A DNA stretch of 17,842 nucleotides from Coemansia sp. RSA 1804 (Eukaryota > Kickxellomycota > Kickxellomycetes > Kickxellales > Kickxellaceae): assembly GCA_027578815.1 (NCBI GenBank), contig JANBTH010000414.1, forward strand, positions 1 to 17,842. Reading direction: 5' to 3'. This document shows positions 8,494-16,081 of the stretch, one piece after another. Numbering within the stretch: the first letter of the stretch is position 1; the number at the start of each line of letters is the position of its first letter. A program made the translations under genes and the position numbers. The notes under the pieces were generated by a model that saw only the letters and a list, made by a program, of their open reading frames with translations, did not search any database and had not been told where the DNA came from.

Positions 8494-9181
8494 CTGCTGG
8501 TAGTAGTTTTCTTTCGTAGCACTGTCTTCCGCCGCGATTAAATAATATATTTACCAAGAATGCGTTAGAGCTTGGCGTAAAGAGCAATACTCCCAGAGCT
8601 CGGTTCTTCTAACAGATAAAAAGCGGAAATGGCCTTTTCTGTTTGAAAACCCAGACAAAAGTCAAATTCCCCTTGTAAAATGGCCTTCTGTCAGAAAAAA
8701 GACTGCTGTGACGTAAACGTAAAGTACAAATAGAAAACAACCCCACCAGTAAACCGGTTTTATTGTTGCTTCAAAATGCTAGAGGAATCTGGTGAATAGA
8801 TATTATAAAAGGGCGGGCTAGAATTTACAAAAAAAAAAATTGCAATAAGTGTAAGCTAAGCTATAAAAAAGATTGCGGGAAAGTAGAGAAAAGATGACGA
8901 CACGCTTTGTTTTCCACTGGAGCTTTTTCGGCATTTGCGTTTTTTTTGTTGGACTGAAGCACAGAATTTAAAAGCGGAGAAAGTCTGGCCCATCAAAAAA
9001 AATTTTTCTCTCGCTCAAAATGCAACACATTTAGTGGGTTTCCCCCACCTAGACATTCTCCACTGGACAAAAGCCAATGGTTCTAGAAAATATCTTTTTT
9101 AGCAATCAAAACCAGATCTTTGTTCTGCTCGGCTCCGTCTCCCAGTGCCGCAAAACAGGAGCCAGATCCGGTGCTAACCGT
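8494..9181. other. Intergenic: bZIP promoter and Guf1 3' end
   Basis: 690 bp, AT-rich with several A and T homopolymers. Close to the bZIP start, the minus strand carries a TATATTA element (about 8542-8553) that could be its TATA box. At 8709-8716 there is a CRE-like site. On the plus strand there is a TATAAAA followed at once by GGGCGGGC (8804-8818), pointing away from the bZIP gene; no substantial gene follows it, only a 25-codon frame at 8894-8971. Confidence 0.6.
8709..8716 (+). promoter_or_regulatory. CRE-like element TGACGTAA upstream of the bZIP gene
   Basis: TGACGTAA contains the TGACGT core recognised by ATF/CREB bZIP proteins and differs from the palindromic TGACGTCA at one position. 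It lies about 215 bp upstream of the ATG of a gene encoding a CREB-like bZIP, so autoregulation is possible. A six-base core is expected by chance several times in a window this size, so the site alone is weak evidence. Confidence 0.35.
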
Positions 9182-11164
9182 CTATTCCTTTGATCCGGTC
9201 ATCACGCTCAAAAACGCTTCCTGCGGCAGTTCTACGCGGCCTATCTTCTTCATCCGCTTCTTGCCCTCCTTCTGCTTGTTCAGCAGCTTCATCTTGCGCG
9301 AGATGTCGCCGCCATAGCACTTTGCTGTGACGTTCTTGCGCAGCTGTTTGACGGTCTCGCGAGCAACAACCTTGCCGTTGGCTGCGGTTTGGATTATAAT
9401 GTCGAACAGCTGCCTGCGTATGACGTCCTTGAGGCGCTTGGCCATGGTGCGCCCAACAGTGGCTACGTTGTCGCGATGCATCACAGCTGCAAGCGCATCG
9501 ACGGCCTCTCCATTCAGAAGCACCTCCATCTTGACCAGATCTGACTCGTTGTATCCGTTGTCCTCGTAGTCAAAACTGGCAAACCCTTGCGATCTCGATT
9601 TCAGCTGGTCGTAAAAGTCAGTGACCATCTCTGCAGTCGGCATCCTGCACTTGAGCATGACACGCGATTCGTCAAGATAGGTGTGCGTGTGAATGTCACC
9701 CCGGTGCATGGTGCACAACTCCAGCATTGCGCCTAGATACTGCTCGGGGAAGATAAGAGTGGCCAACACGAACGGCTCCATCACCGCATCCACCTTGTCC
9801 TGGATCTCAATTGCGGTCGGAAAGTCGGCAGGCGTCTGGATGTACTTGCTGGTACCGTCCTTGTACTGCACGCGGTAGGGAACAGTTGGCGCCGTCACAA
9901 GCACGCTGGCATCGTACTCCTCTTCTAGTCGCTGGCGAAATACATCCATGTGCAGCGTGCCCAGGAACCCAAGCCGCCATCCTTGTCCCAGCGCTGCGCT
10001 GGTCTCCTTGTGCACCGCCACGCTCGAGTCGTTAAGCGTCAGCTTCTGAATCGACTCGTTGAGCTTGTCAAACTCGCCGGCGTCGAGCGGGAAGACGCCG
10101 GCAAACACCATAGATTTGGCCGGCGCAAAGCCCGGCAGCGGGACAACCGGGAACTTGTCCTTGTGGAAAGTGTCGCCCACGTGCGCCTCGGCCACCGACT
10201 TCATGTTGCAGACCACATATCCAACCTGGCCGACCTGCAACTGCGTGGCTGGCCTCTGCTCCGGATGCATGATACCGACCTCCATAACCTCATAGCGCGT
10301 GCCCGAGTGCATCGAAACCACCCGGTCGCCTCGCCGAACCGCTCCGTCCTTTATCGCCATCAGACACACAACGCCAACATACTTGTCGTACCACGTGTCA
10401 AACAGCAGTGCCTTGAATGGCGCGTCGATGCTGCCGCTGGGCGCCGGGATGCGCTCGATCACGCTTGGAAGCACCCTGTCGATTCCCAGCCCTGTTTTCG
10501 CCGACAGGTGCACGATGTTGGCGGCATCAATCTCAAAGGCGCTCTCGATCTGCAGTGCTGCGCGATCTGGCTCGGCCGTGGGCAGATCAACCTTGTTGAG
10601 CATTGGAATGACTGCCAGACCCTCGCCAAACGCCAGATAGAAGTTTGCCACAGTCTGCGCCTGGATTCCCTGCGCTGCATCTACCAGCAGAATCGTCCCC
10701 TGGCAAGCCGCCAGCGACCGCGACACCTCGTAGCTAAAGTCCACGTGTCCCGGCGTGTCTATCAGGTTGACCAGATATTTGCGCCCATCGTGCTCGCAGA
10801 ACATGCTGGCGGACTGCGCCTTGACTGTGATCCCGCGCTCGCGCTCCACCTTCAGCTTATCCAGCACCTGCTTGTTTTTCCCGCTCTTTGTAATCACCCC
10901 AGTTGTCTCCAGCAGCCGGTCCGCAAGCGTGCTCTTTCCATGGTCGATGTGTGCTATGATGCTAAAGTTGCGGATCCGGTCCGGCGTATACCCAGTGATG
11001 TCGATCTCAGCGCCCAGTCCATCTGCCTTGGTTGCATAGCCCCCGCTCTTCATTGATGCCTTCCGCAGGTATCCGCACGCTGTGGCCATGCTCTGCCGTG
11101 TCTTGTATCTCTGTGAGCACGGCAGAGCACATCCAACTAGTGGATGCTTCCATGCTCGGCGCAT
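9182..11164 (-). CDS. GUF1: Guf1, mitochondrial translation factor GTPase (EF4/LepA)
   Basis: Ribosome-associated GTPase of the EF4/LepA family, acting on mitoribosomes in the matrix to promote accurate translation, especially under stress. The 660-residue protein has a G1 loop with A-H-I-D-H-G-K-S (71-78), switch I R-E-R-G-I-T (108-113), G3 D-T-P-G-H (136-140), G4 N-K-V-D (190-193) and G5 S-A-K (221-223). EF-G-like domains II, III and V follow, then the LepA-specific C-terminal domain with C-Y-G-G-D-I-S-R-K (616-624) and a Lys-rich loop. The absence of a domain IV separates it from EF-G. The frame is open upstream to a TTG at 11233, but no ATG lies there. I start at the first in-frame ATG, 11164-11162, which yields an Arg/Lys-rich, acid-free leader (MRRAWKHPLVGC...) fitting a mitochondrial presequence. 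A second ATG 25 codons on (MATACGYLRK) is also plausible. Single exon. Confidence 0.95.
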   Translation of the reverse strand: MRRAWKHPLVGCALPCSQRYKTRQSMATACGYLRKASMKSGGYATKADGLGAEIDITGYTPDRIRNFSIIAHIDHGKSTLADRLLETTGVITKSGKNKQVLDKLKVERERGITVKAQSASMFCEHDGRKYLVNLIDTPGHVDFSYEVSRSLAACQGTILLVDAAQGIQAQTVANFYLAFGEGLAVIPMLNKVDLPTAEPDRAALQIESAFEIDAANIVHLSAKTGLGIDRVLPSVIERIPAPSGSIDAPFKALLFDTWYDKYVGVVCLMAIKDGAVRRGDRVVSMHSGTRYEVMEVGIMHPEQRPATQLQVGQVGYVVCNMKSVAEAHVGDTFHKDKFPVVPLPGFAPAKSMVFAGVFPLDAGEFDKLNESIQKLTLNDSSVAVHKETSAALGQGWRLGFLGTLHMDVFRQRLEEEYDASVLVTAPTVPYRVQYKDGTSKYIQTPADFPTAIEIQDKVDAVMEPFVLATLIFPEQYLGAMLELCTMHRGDIHTHTYLDESRVMLKCRMPTAEMVTDFYDQLKSRSQGFASFDYEDNGYNESDLVKMEVLLNGEAVDALAAVMHRDNVATVGRTMAKRLKDVIRRQLFDIIIQTAANGKVVARETVKQLRKNVTAKCYGGDISRKMKLLNKQKEGKKRMKKIGRVELPQEAFLSVMTGSKE

Positions 11165-11437
11165 CCTGGAGGCCGGTGTCTTCCTTCCCGGCCGTTTTCT
11201 CCTTTTCTGCAGGCCTTTCTGCTTCTGGAACAAGCGGCAAGCCTTGAGCTGCAGACAGGAAATGTTTCAATGCCAGAGCGTAAATTGCGAGGTTTATAGA
11301 TAAAGATGAAAAAAAAATTACAATATAATGAGCTGGAGAACAAAGTTTGATCACTTTTTTTTTATTTCGAGCATCACAATCTTGGCTTCATTGAATAAAA
11401 GAAAACGGACAGGCTAGCATTTATTCTAATCCATTAA
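11165..11437. other. Short intergenic region, Guf1 promoter and P-loop gene 3' end
   Basis: 270 bp between two tandem minus-strand genes. It must serve both as the Guf1 promoter and as the terminator of the upstream P-loop gene. It contains poly-T/poly-A stretches (11320-11370) and two AATAAA copies on the minus strand (see 11420-11425). No other gene fits here. Confidence 0.6.
11420..11425 (-). terminator. AATAAA polyadenylation-type signal for the P-loop gene
   Basis: TTTATT on the plus strand, AATAAA in the sense of the gene, 13 bp past its stop codon. A second copy lies at 11361-11366, about 72 bp past the stop and followed by an A-run. The second spacing looks more natural for 3' end formation. 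Fungal polyadenylation signals are degenerate, so this is suggestive only. Confidence 0.4.
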
Positions 11438-12874
11438 TCACAAAAGCCGCTGGTATACTGCTGAATGCATATGTGTCAGATAGCGATCTATGGAATGAGA
11501 GATATGGTCAGCTGTCTTGCAATGCAACTCTACCATGCCCTTTGCAATCTGTGGGCTTGGATACATAAACACTGTGTCTTTGGATGCTGGCAAGGGAACC
11601 ATGTAGTTTGTGTCGATAAAGCCGCCTGTATAGTTGTTCATACAAAGGGTATCCATAACTGTCTTGGCAATGGTACTGGCAAAACCATGCGCTTGGACTA
11701 TATAGGACGCAAATGGCTGGGGCACAAAGTTAACAAACGGGCTGAGAATAAACTTTTCGATTCCCATTGAAACTGCAGCTTCCAAATCATTGTTCCCAGA
11801 ACCTTTCCACTCCATCCTAATTAGCTGACAAAGTCTATGAAGCTCAGAGGGATGTTGCCATGTACACTTTAGCAGCTGCTTATGCTGCAGCGCATGTAAC
11901 CGCTTTCCAAGTCCGCATGTGCTGATATATAGGCTTGCTTCAGTCGATGAAAATGGTCGGTTAATAGTCAGATCGCCAGCGTTGAGCCTCTCGCTGAGCT
12001 CCCGCGCTTTGGAGTCATCTGATGCGGCCAGAACCATGGGGTAGCAATATCTGCGTTGCATGTACACCAGGTCCGATACTATTTCCCGGTTCTTTATTTC
12101 AGATCCGGCTATCTCGTCAATGCAATCCAAAAGCATCACTATGTTGAGATCGTGGTGCTGACAGTATGCTTCAATTTCGCCGAGAAGAGATAAAAACAAT
12201 GGAATTTCTTCGTAGAAACAGTGGTGAAGCTGTTCTGTCCACATGTCAACCATATGTTGAACCTCGGCGTCTTTTGGAAATGCAGCAGAAAATGCCTCGG
12301 CCAGGAATATACTGCGCTCAATAGGACCGGTACATCGACGCCAGTTGCCACAGTTGGATATGTAGACCACCCGAACGTTTTTGTCTCGGGCTATCAAGTG
12401 CGTTGCCGTCATGTGCAAAAGGTAGCTTTTGCCGATTCCTTTACATCCGCGGAGAACAATGCTGCGTTGTGGTACTATACCTTCTTTGCATCGCATCCCA
12501 TCAATACTCTCAAAAGACACTGTTTGTTGCTGTTTGAGCATGTTGTTTAGTCGGTTGCGGATTCCATCGAGATACTGAGGCCGTGTTATTGCTCTTGTCT
12601 GGTCTAGAATATCTGCATTTGTTAGTTGTGGGCTTACAAACATCTGCTGCTGCTGCTGCCGCCGCTTGTTGGCTTTTGGTTTCTTCCCAAAGGCTAGGCC
12701 ATTTGGAAGAAGCACCTCCTGAGGACCCGTTGATAGAAACTGCTGTTCAAGCAGTCTGCTGTTTTTTCGAACAAACTCTAGGGCCTTTGCAGCATCTGCT
12801 CTAAATCTGATATAATCTTGTGCTTGAAGCATGTAATTGGAAGTAAAGTTGATATGCTGAGGAAAATAACGCAT
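11438..12874 (-). CDS. P-loop NTPase resembling the NTPase module of CRN-like proteins
   Basis: 478 residues, single exon, ATG at 12874. Walker A is G-C-K-G-I-G-K-S (143-150), preceded by a short hydrophobic strand (SIVLRG). A second strand with 'VRVVYISNCGNW' (167-178) follows, then an amphipathic helix pair 'FLAEAFSAAF' (190-199). Walker B is I-V-M-L-L-D (245-250) with a D-C-I-D-E extension. A sensor-like strand 'MVLAASDDSKARE' (280-292) and 'PFSSTEASLYI' follow. The order Walker A, 'V-V-Y-I-x-[DN]-C-x-x-W', Walker B and 'S-A/D' sensor is what I recall for the STAND-like NTPase linked to Crinkler-type proteins in early-diverging fungi and oomycetes; Orc4, Cdc6 and mitochondrial DAP3/Rsm23 fit less well. 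Residues 1-120 include a Lys/Arg then Gln run (KANKRRQQQQQ) and no known header. Residues 370-478 could be a lid or a degenerate effector region. The biochemical role is unknown. Confidence is high that it is an NTPase gene, moderate for the family. Confidence 0.6.
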   Translation of the reverse strand: MRYFPQHINFTSNYMLQAQDYIRFRADAAKALEFVRKNSRLLEQQFLSTGPQEVLLPNGLAFGKKPKANKRRQQQQQMFVSPQLTNADILDQTRAITRPQYLDGIRNRLNNMLKQQQTVSFESIDGMRCKEGIVPQRSIVLRGCKGIGKSYLLHMTATHLIARDKNVRVVYISNCGNWRRCTGPIERSIFLAEAFSAAFPKDAEVQHMVDMWTEQLHHCFYEEIPLFLSLLGEIEAYCQHHDLNIVMLLDCIDEIAGSEIKNREIVSDLVYMQRRYCYPMVLAASDDSKARELSERLNAGDLTINRPFSSTEASLYISTCGLGKRLHALQHKQLLKCTWQHPSELHRLCQLIRMEWKGSGNNDLEAAVSMGIEKFILSPFVNFVPQPFASYIVQAHGFASTIAKTVMDTLCMNNYTGGFIDTNYMVPLPASKDTVFMYPSPQIAKGMVELHCKTADHISHSIDRYLTHMHSAVYQRLL

Positions 12875-13748
12875 GCAATAATGGCATGTGTTTTCTGTTA
12901 TTCAGGACCGGTTAATGGGGGAGGAGTATGGAGATAAGAAAATCTGGCAAAACAGCCCTGAATAATTGGAAAAAAAAGAATATTCACCTTGTTCTAATAA
13001 AAAGGATAATAATAATAGGAGATTGTGTGTCTTTTATAATCTATATCAGCGCAGAAAAATGAGAACTAGAGAAATAAATAAAAAGGATTGTAAAGATGAA
13101 AAGGTGGCCGCGGAAACCATGTCACGTCAAACTCCAAGAAAAGCCTACATGCCAAAAGAAAGCTGCACTCTTCTGCTCTGCTGCATTGTCAAAAAATAAA
13201 AATAAAACAAATAGAGAAAGCAGAGCGCAGAGCACTTTAAAAATAAAAACAAACGAGGGTGTCGGAATGAAATGAAGAAAGCAACAAAGCGTGGTTGGAC
13301 ATGTTCCTTTTGATGTCCGACATTCTTTTCTCGTATGCATGCTTTGCAGATAAGCGAGGAGGATGTTTGTCATGCATTGCAAAGTAATGTGATATTGAGC
13401 TGACTTGTAATCCTTCAGACTTCCCACAGCTTGAGCCACAGCTCTCTTCTGTCTTCTCCCAGCATTTCGCATCGTAGAGAAACGTTCAGTGACATAAATG
13501 CAGGTGCGTGTGCCGCCAAAAAGAACCACCCGGCACATATCTGCCATATCTGTCAACACAAGGAACATTGCCCCCAAACACAATGCCTTGTTAGCAGTCA
13601 GACTAGCCTAATCAACTAAATGCGGGCATGGAACTACAATGTCCAAAAAACTGTCGCATAAATTTTATCCTGAGGAGACAAAATAGAAAAATGAGCAGCA
13701 AAGCGTTTATTCCAGCAGCATTAATCCATGTGGTTTGGCCAAAGCTGC
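12875..13748. other. Gene-free AT-rich region
   Basis: 870 bp between two tandem minus-strand genes. The segment 12960-13260 is strongly A-rich on the plus strand. A TCACGTCA octamer (CRE-like on the minus strand) lies at 13122-13129, about 250 bp upstream of the P-loop gene. A 153-codon minus-strand frame (13122-13583) begins at TTG, is Cys/Phe-rich without pattern, and is not counted as a gene. No RNA gene is apparent. Confidence 0.55.
13706..13711 (-). terminator. AATAAA polyadenylation-type signal of the propeller-like gene
   Basis: TTTATT on the plus strand reads AATAAA downstream of the minus-strand gene, 38 bp past its TAA stop, a plausible distance for 3' end processing. Confidence 0.4.
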
Positions 13749-15071
13749 TTATTCCTCAATATAAACGACTTTCAGCAAACTGCAAGACTGGCGTGCCACC
13801 ATGGGTTCCGCATCCGCCTCTGCTACAACAAGCGCGGGACAGTGCTTTGCTCCATGCGGCACCGCCTCAATAACAGCAACATCCGTTGGCCAAGCATCGG
13901 TAGCGTATGTGCCAATTATCTTGCCTGCACACAGAAGATACACAAAATTCGATAGCGTTGAGCAAACAACAATGTCTGGGCCGGCAGATTCCGAAAGCGC
14001 GTGATGTGGCAGCGCAGAAATACGAGCAACATGATATGCGAGATGAGCATATGGCGTCAGCGCGAATCGGTCGAGTATGTACAGGCTGCCGGTTTCGTCG
14101 CCAACAATCGCCTGTGTGCTGCGTTGTTCCGGTAATGTGGTAAATGTCCCAGCACATAGAGCTGTGCAGCGTGCACGCAGAGGAATCGACAAAACCAGAG
14201 AGCCATGGCACAATACCTGAATCTGTGCACCTGTGGCTGCCAGCACGTAATAAGTGGGCGTGCCAGCATCGTCCGCCCACTCAACTGCACAAATGCCAGT
14301 GACCTGAGGATCATAAATGTCCAGACCATCCGCCTCACTGGCATGCGACGAGGCATCAAGCTGCATGCGCCAGCGCACCTCCTGTGTGTGGTGGTAGCTT
14401 GTCACAGATCCACCCATGTCGCCAACAAGATAGCTGGACGGCGTATGTGGATTTGTGTCTACAGCTAGTGCGCATACAGGGGCAGAGAATGTGGTGCGCG
14501 AAAACAGCCGACCCAGAGTGAACACGGTTACTTGGCCATTGGCATCGCCAGCAACCATGTCTGGCACTGGGTTGGTCGGAGTGGATGGTGGCGCCATGGT
14601 GTTAGGAGTATCTGTGGGTGCAGTTTTGTTGCTGGCAATCAGAATTCGCTGAATCGCTGCCGTTCCGCTGTTACTAACGATGGTGTTTCTGTTGCTATTG
14701 TCACTATTGTTGCTGCTGCCATGATCAAGTACAGAAATGGTGTCCTCTGTCCGCACAAGCGCTATGCATCCCGTATCGGTACCAATTGCAATCAATGGAT
14801 CTTGGACGTCATGCCTTAATCTCTGGGCATTATCCTCCAAAGTATTGCTAGCATCATCTGTAGGCGTTTTTGGCTCTGTAAATGTCACGCCCAGTGCCCC
14901 GTCGGAGTTGGTTTGCACAGCGGAGCAGGCTGCTATTGCACCCACCCTGCCGATGGTTGGTGGTAGCTTAATTACTCTTTTCTCAACAAATCGACATGAG
15001 ACTAGGGGCACTGTGTGGTGCTTGCAGTTTTCATAGGTTGGAACATCGGACACGCGCGCTCTTTTAGACAT
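13749..15071 (-). CDS. Beta-propeller-like protein (FG-GAP/WD-type), function unknown
   Basis: 440 residues, single exon, ATG at 15071. The sequence repeats a pattern of short beta strands with Gly-Asp turns: 'PLIAIGTDTGCIALV', 'DMVAGDANGQVTVFTL', 'YLVGDMGGSVTSYHH', 'YYVLAATGAQIQVLCHG', 'QAIVGDETGSLYILDRF', 'DIVVCSTLSNFVYLLCAG' and 'ALVVAEADAEPM'. About seven such blades at 35-60 residue spacing imply one propeller. The V-x-G-D-x-x-G-x-[VL]-x-[VIS] motif is like that in FG-GAP proteins such as ITFG2 of the KICSTOR complex, and in degenerate WD40 proteins. I cannot choose between them. There are no signal peptide and no membrane segment. The region around residues 120-165 is Asn/Ser/Thr/Pro-rich and probably a loop. 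The N-terminus (MSKRARVSD) is basic. The ATG lies about 1 kb from the divergent ABC transporter start. Confidence 0.6.
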   Translation of the reverse strand: MSKRARVSDVPTYENCKHHTVPLVSCRFVEKRVIKLPPTIGRVGAIAACSAVQTNSDGALGVTFTEPKTPTDDASNTLEDNAQRLRHDVQDPLIAIGTDTGCIALVRTEDTISVLDHGSSNNSDNSNRNTIVSNSGTAAIQRILIASNKTAPTDTPNTMAPPSTPTNPVPDMVAGDANGQVTVFTLGRLFSRTTFSAPVCALAVDTNPHTPSSYLVGDMGGSVTSYHHTQEVRWRMQLDASSHASEADGLDIYDPQVTGICAVEWADDAGTPTYYVLAATGAQIQVLCHGSLVLSIPLRARCTALCAGTFTTLPEQRSTQAIVGDETGSLYILDRFALTPYAHLAYHVARISALPHHALSESAGPDIVVCSTLSNFVYLLCAGKIIGTYATDAWPTDVAVIEAVPHGAKHCPALVVAEADAEPMVARQSCSLLKVVYIEE

Positions 15072-15257
15072 AATAGTCTGATGCCTGTTAACAGAAAGAA
15101 AAAGTGACTTGGAGTTAAGAACAAAAGGTGGGGGATTAAAGCCGCAGAGAATAGGAACAGCACAAGAATTAACAAGGAAATGGTAATGCGCTCTTTACTG
15201 TCTGCTGCACATGTATTTGAATTATCAGGGACCACCCGTGAACAAAGCTTGATTAAA

Positions 15258-15283
15258 GGGGTTTTGGGTTTTGGGTTTTGGGG
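15258..15283 (+). repeat. G-quadruplex / telomere-like G4T4 tract
   Basis: Four G-runs (GGGG, GGG, GGG, GGGG) are separated by exactly TTTT each, a textbook intramolecular G-quadruplex with 4-nt loops. The T4G3-4 unit resembles ciliate telomeric repeats rather than the TTAGGG common in fungi. It lies about 190 bp upstream of the propeller-like gene's ATG. Confidence 0.85.
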
Positions 15284-15827
15284 TTTGACCCACAGTAGTG
15301 CTGTTGTAGCGAGATTGCACCAGACCCGAGCCGTACGTCAAGATCTAGCTACTCCATGTTCCCCTCTCCAGGAAACAGAAAAACAGGTCGCATAAGAGAG
15401 CCCACAAAAGACCATAGATGGTCTCACTCGTACCTTTCAGTCCTTTGCAGTGTTTCTATGCTTACTTCTTTGACGGTTTAGCATTCCTTTCGATTGATCT
15501 ATTGTTCTGCAGATTTACCACCTTAGACGGTATTAAGCTTGACATGGCTGAGTTTATCAATATCAATTTACGGAAGTGACTGCTTGCTTCTATTTTTACT
15601 GATTCATTGTAGCCACTATATAGTTTCTTTACAGCTGTCTTGTTCGGATAGGCTCCAGTTGTTAGTCAGAAGTCTCGAGGTTTCTAGATAACATTCGTTG
15701 TGCAAAGAAAACATATATGCTGGCGAATCCATATATTTGTGGACCAACCTCTTGATAGGACTAAAATTGAAATACGACGCTTTCATTGCGTTATCACTTG
15801 GCTATATAAGCTTTCTTTTTGCTTTAT

Positions 15828-15866
15828 GTCTTTTTGTCTTTTTGTCTTTTTGTCTTTTTGTCTTTT
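15828..15866 (+). repeat. 8-bp tandem repeat GTCTTTTT, about 4.9 copies
   Basis: Four perfect GTCTTTTT units from 15828 to 15859 plus a partial fifth (GTCTTTT, then A). It ends about 215 bp upstream of the ABC transporter ATG, on its coding strand. Being a pyrimidine-rich run with a single G per unit, it may act as a promoter T-tract or be a polymorphic minisatellite. Confidence 0.92.
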
Positions 15867-16081
15867 ACCATACATTCATTTTTCTTGCACAATTATTTTT
15901 TGTTTGAATTTTTAAGCCCACGAGGTAAAGTGGTTAATACCGAGCTTTTATATTTTATGCTTGACATGTCATTAACAACGTATTAACCCTGCCTGTTTTC
16001 TTTATCTTTCATAGTTTTTAGACTAGACAAATTATATTATAGACACACGCTTTCTTTGGTTGCTAGATTTACATCAAAACC

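Larger units (their letters stand above)
15072..16081. other. Divergent intergenic region, propeller-like gene / ABC transporter
   Basis: 1 kb promoter region without a gene I can support. It holds a G-quadruplex/telomere-like tract (15258-15283), a hairpin-forming GGGTTTGACCC (15281-15291) and an 8-bp tandem repeat (15828-15866). I checked the GGGTTTGACCC and its surroundings as a possible tRNA T-arm/B box and found no matching acceptor or anticodon arms. The 69- and 71-codon frames near 15700-15915 are coding readings of the tandem repeat and are not genes. Confidence 0.6.

Noticed and set aside
7343..8503. A ~386-codon plus-strand frame antisense to the bZIP gene
   Set aside because: It is the mirror of GCN-rich (Ala) codons read as Ser/Cys/Arg/Gly, with no domain, while the minus strand encodes a clear bZIP. 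A composition artefact is the simplest explanation.
9950..11056. A 368-codon plus-strand frame antisense to GUF1
   Set aside because: It lies across the conserved Guf1 GTPase domain and reads as His/Arg/Leu-rich sequence without any domain; the G/C-ending codons of GUF1 suppress stops on the other strand.
11438..12874. Assignment of the P-loop gene as Orc4 or mitochondrial DAP3/mS29
   Set aside because: Orc4 and DAP3 have different residues around Walker A and B, and the 'VVYISNCGNW' strand and 'AASDDS' sensor fit the CRN-type NTPase better. Not excluded without a profile search.
13122..13583. A 153-codon minus-strand frame between the NTPase and propeller-like genes
   Set aside because: It begins at TTG, its Phe/Leu stretch comes from an A-rich segment of the plus strand, and no family pattern is visible.
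15281..15345. A possible tRNA around GGGTTTGACCC
   Set aside because: The palindrome resembles a T-arm, but the loop is too short and no D-arm, anticodon arm or acceptor stem can be drawn around it.
15698..15915. Two overlapping frames of about 70 codons in the ABC promoter
   Set aside because: They are translations of the GTCTTTTT repeat in different phases, and one starts at a TGC-rich stretch without coding character.
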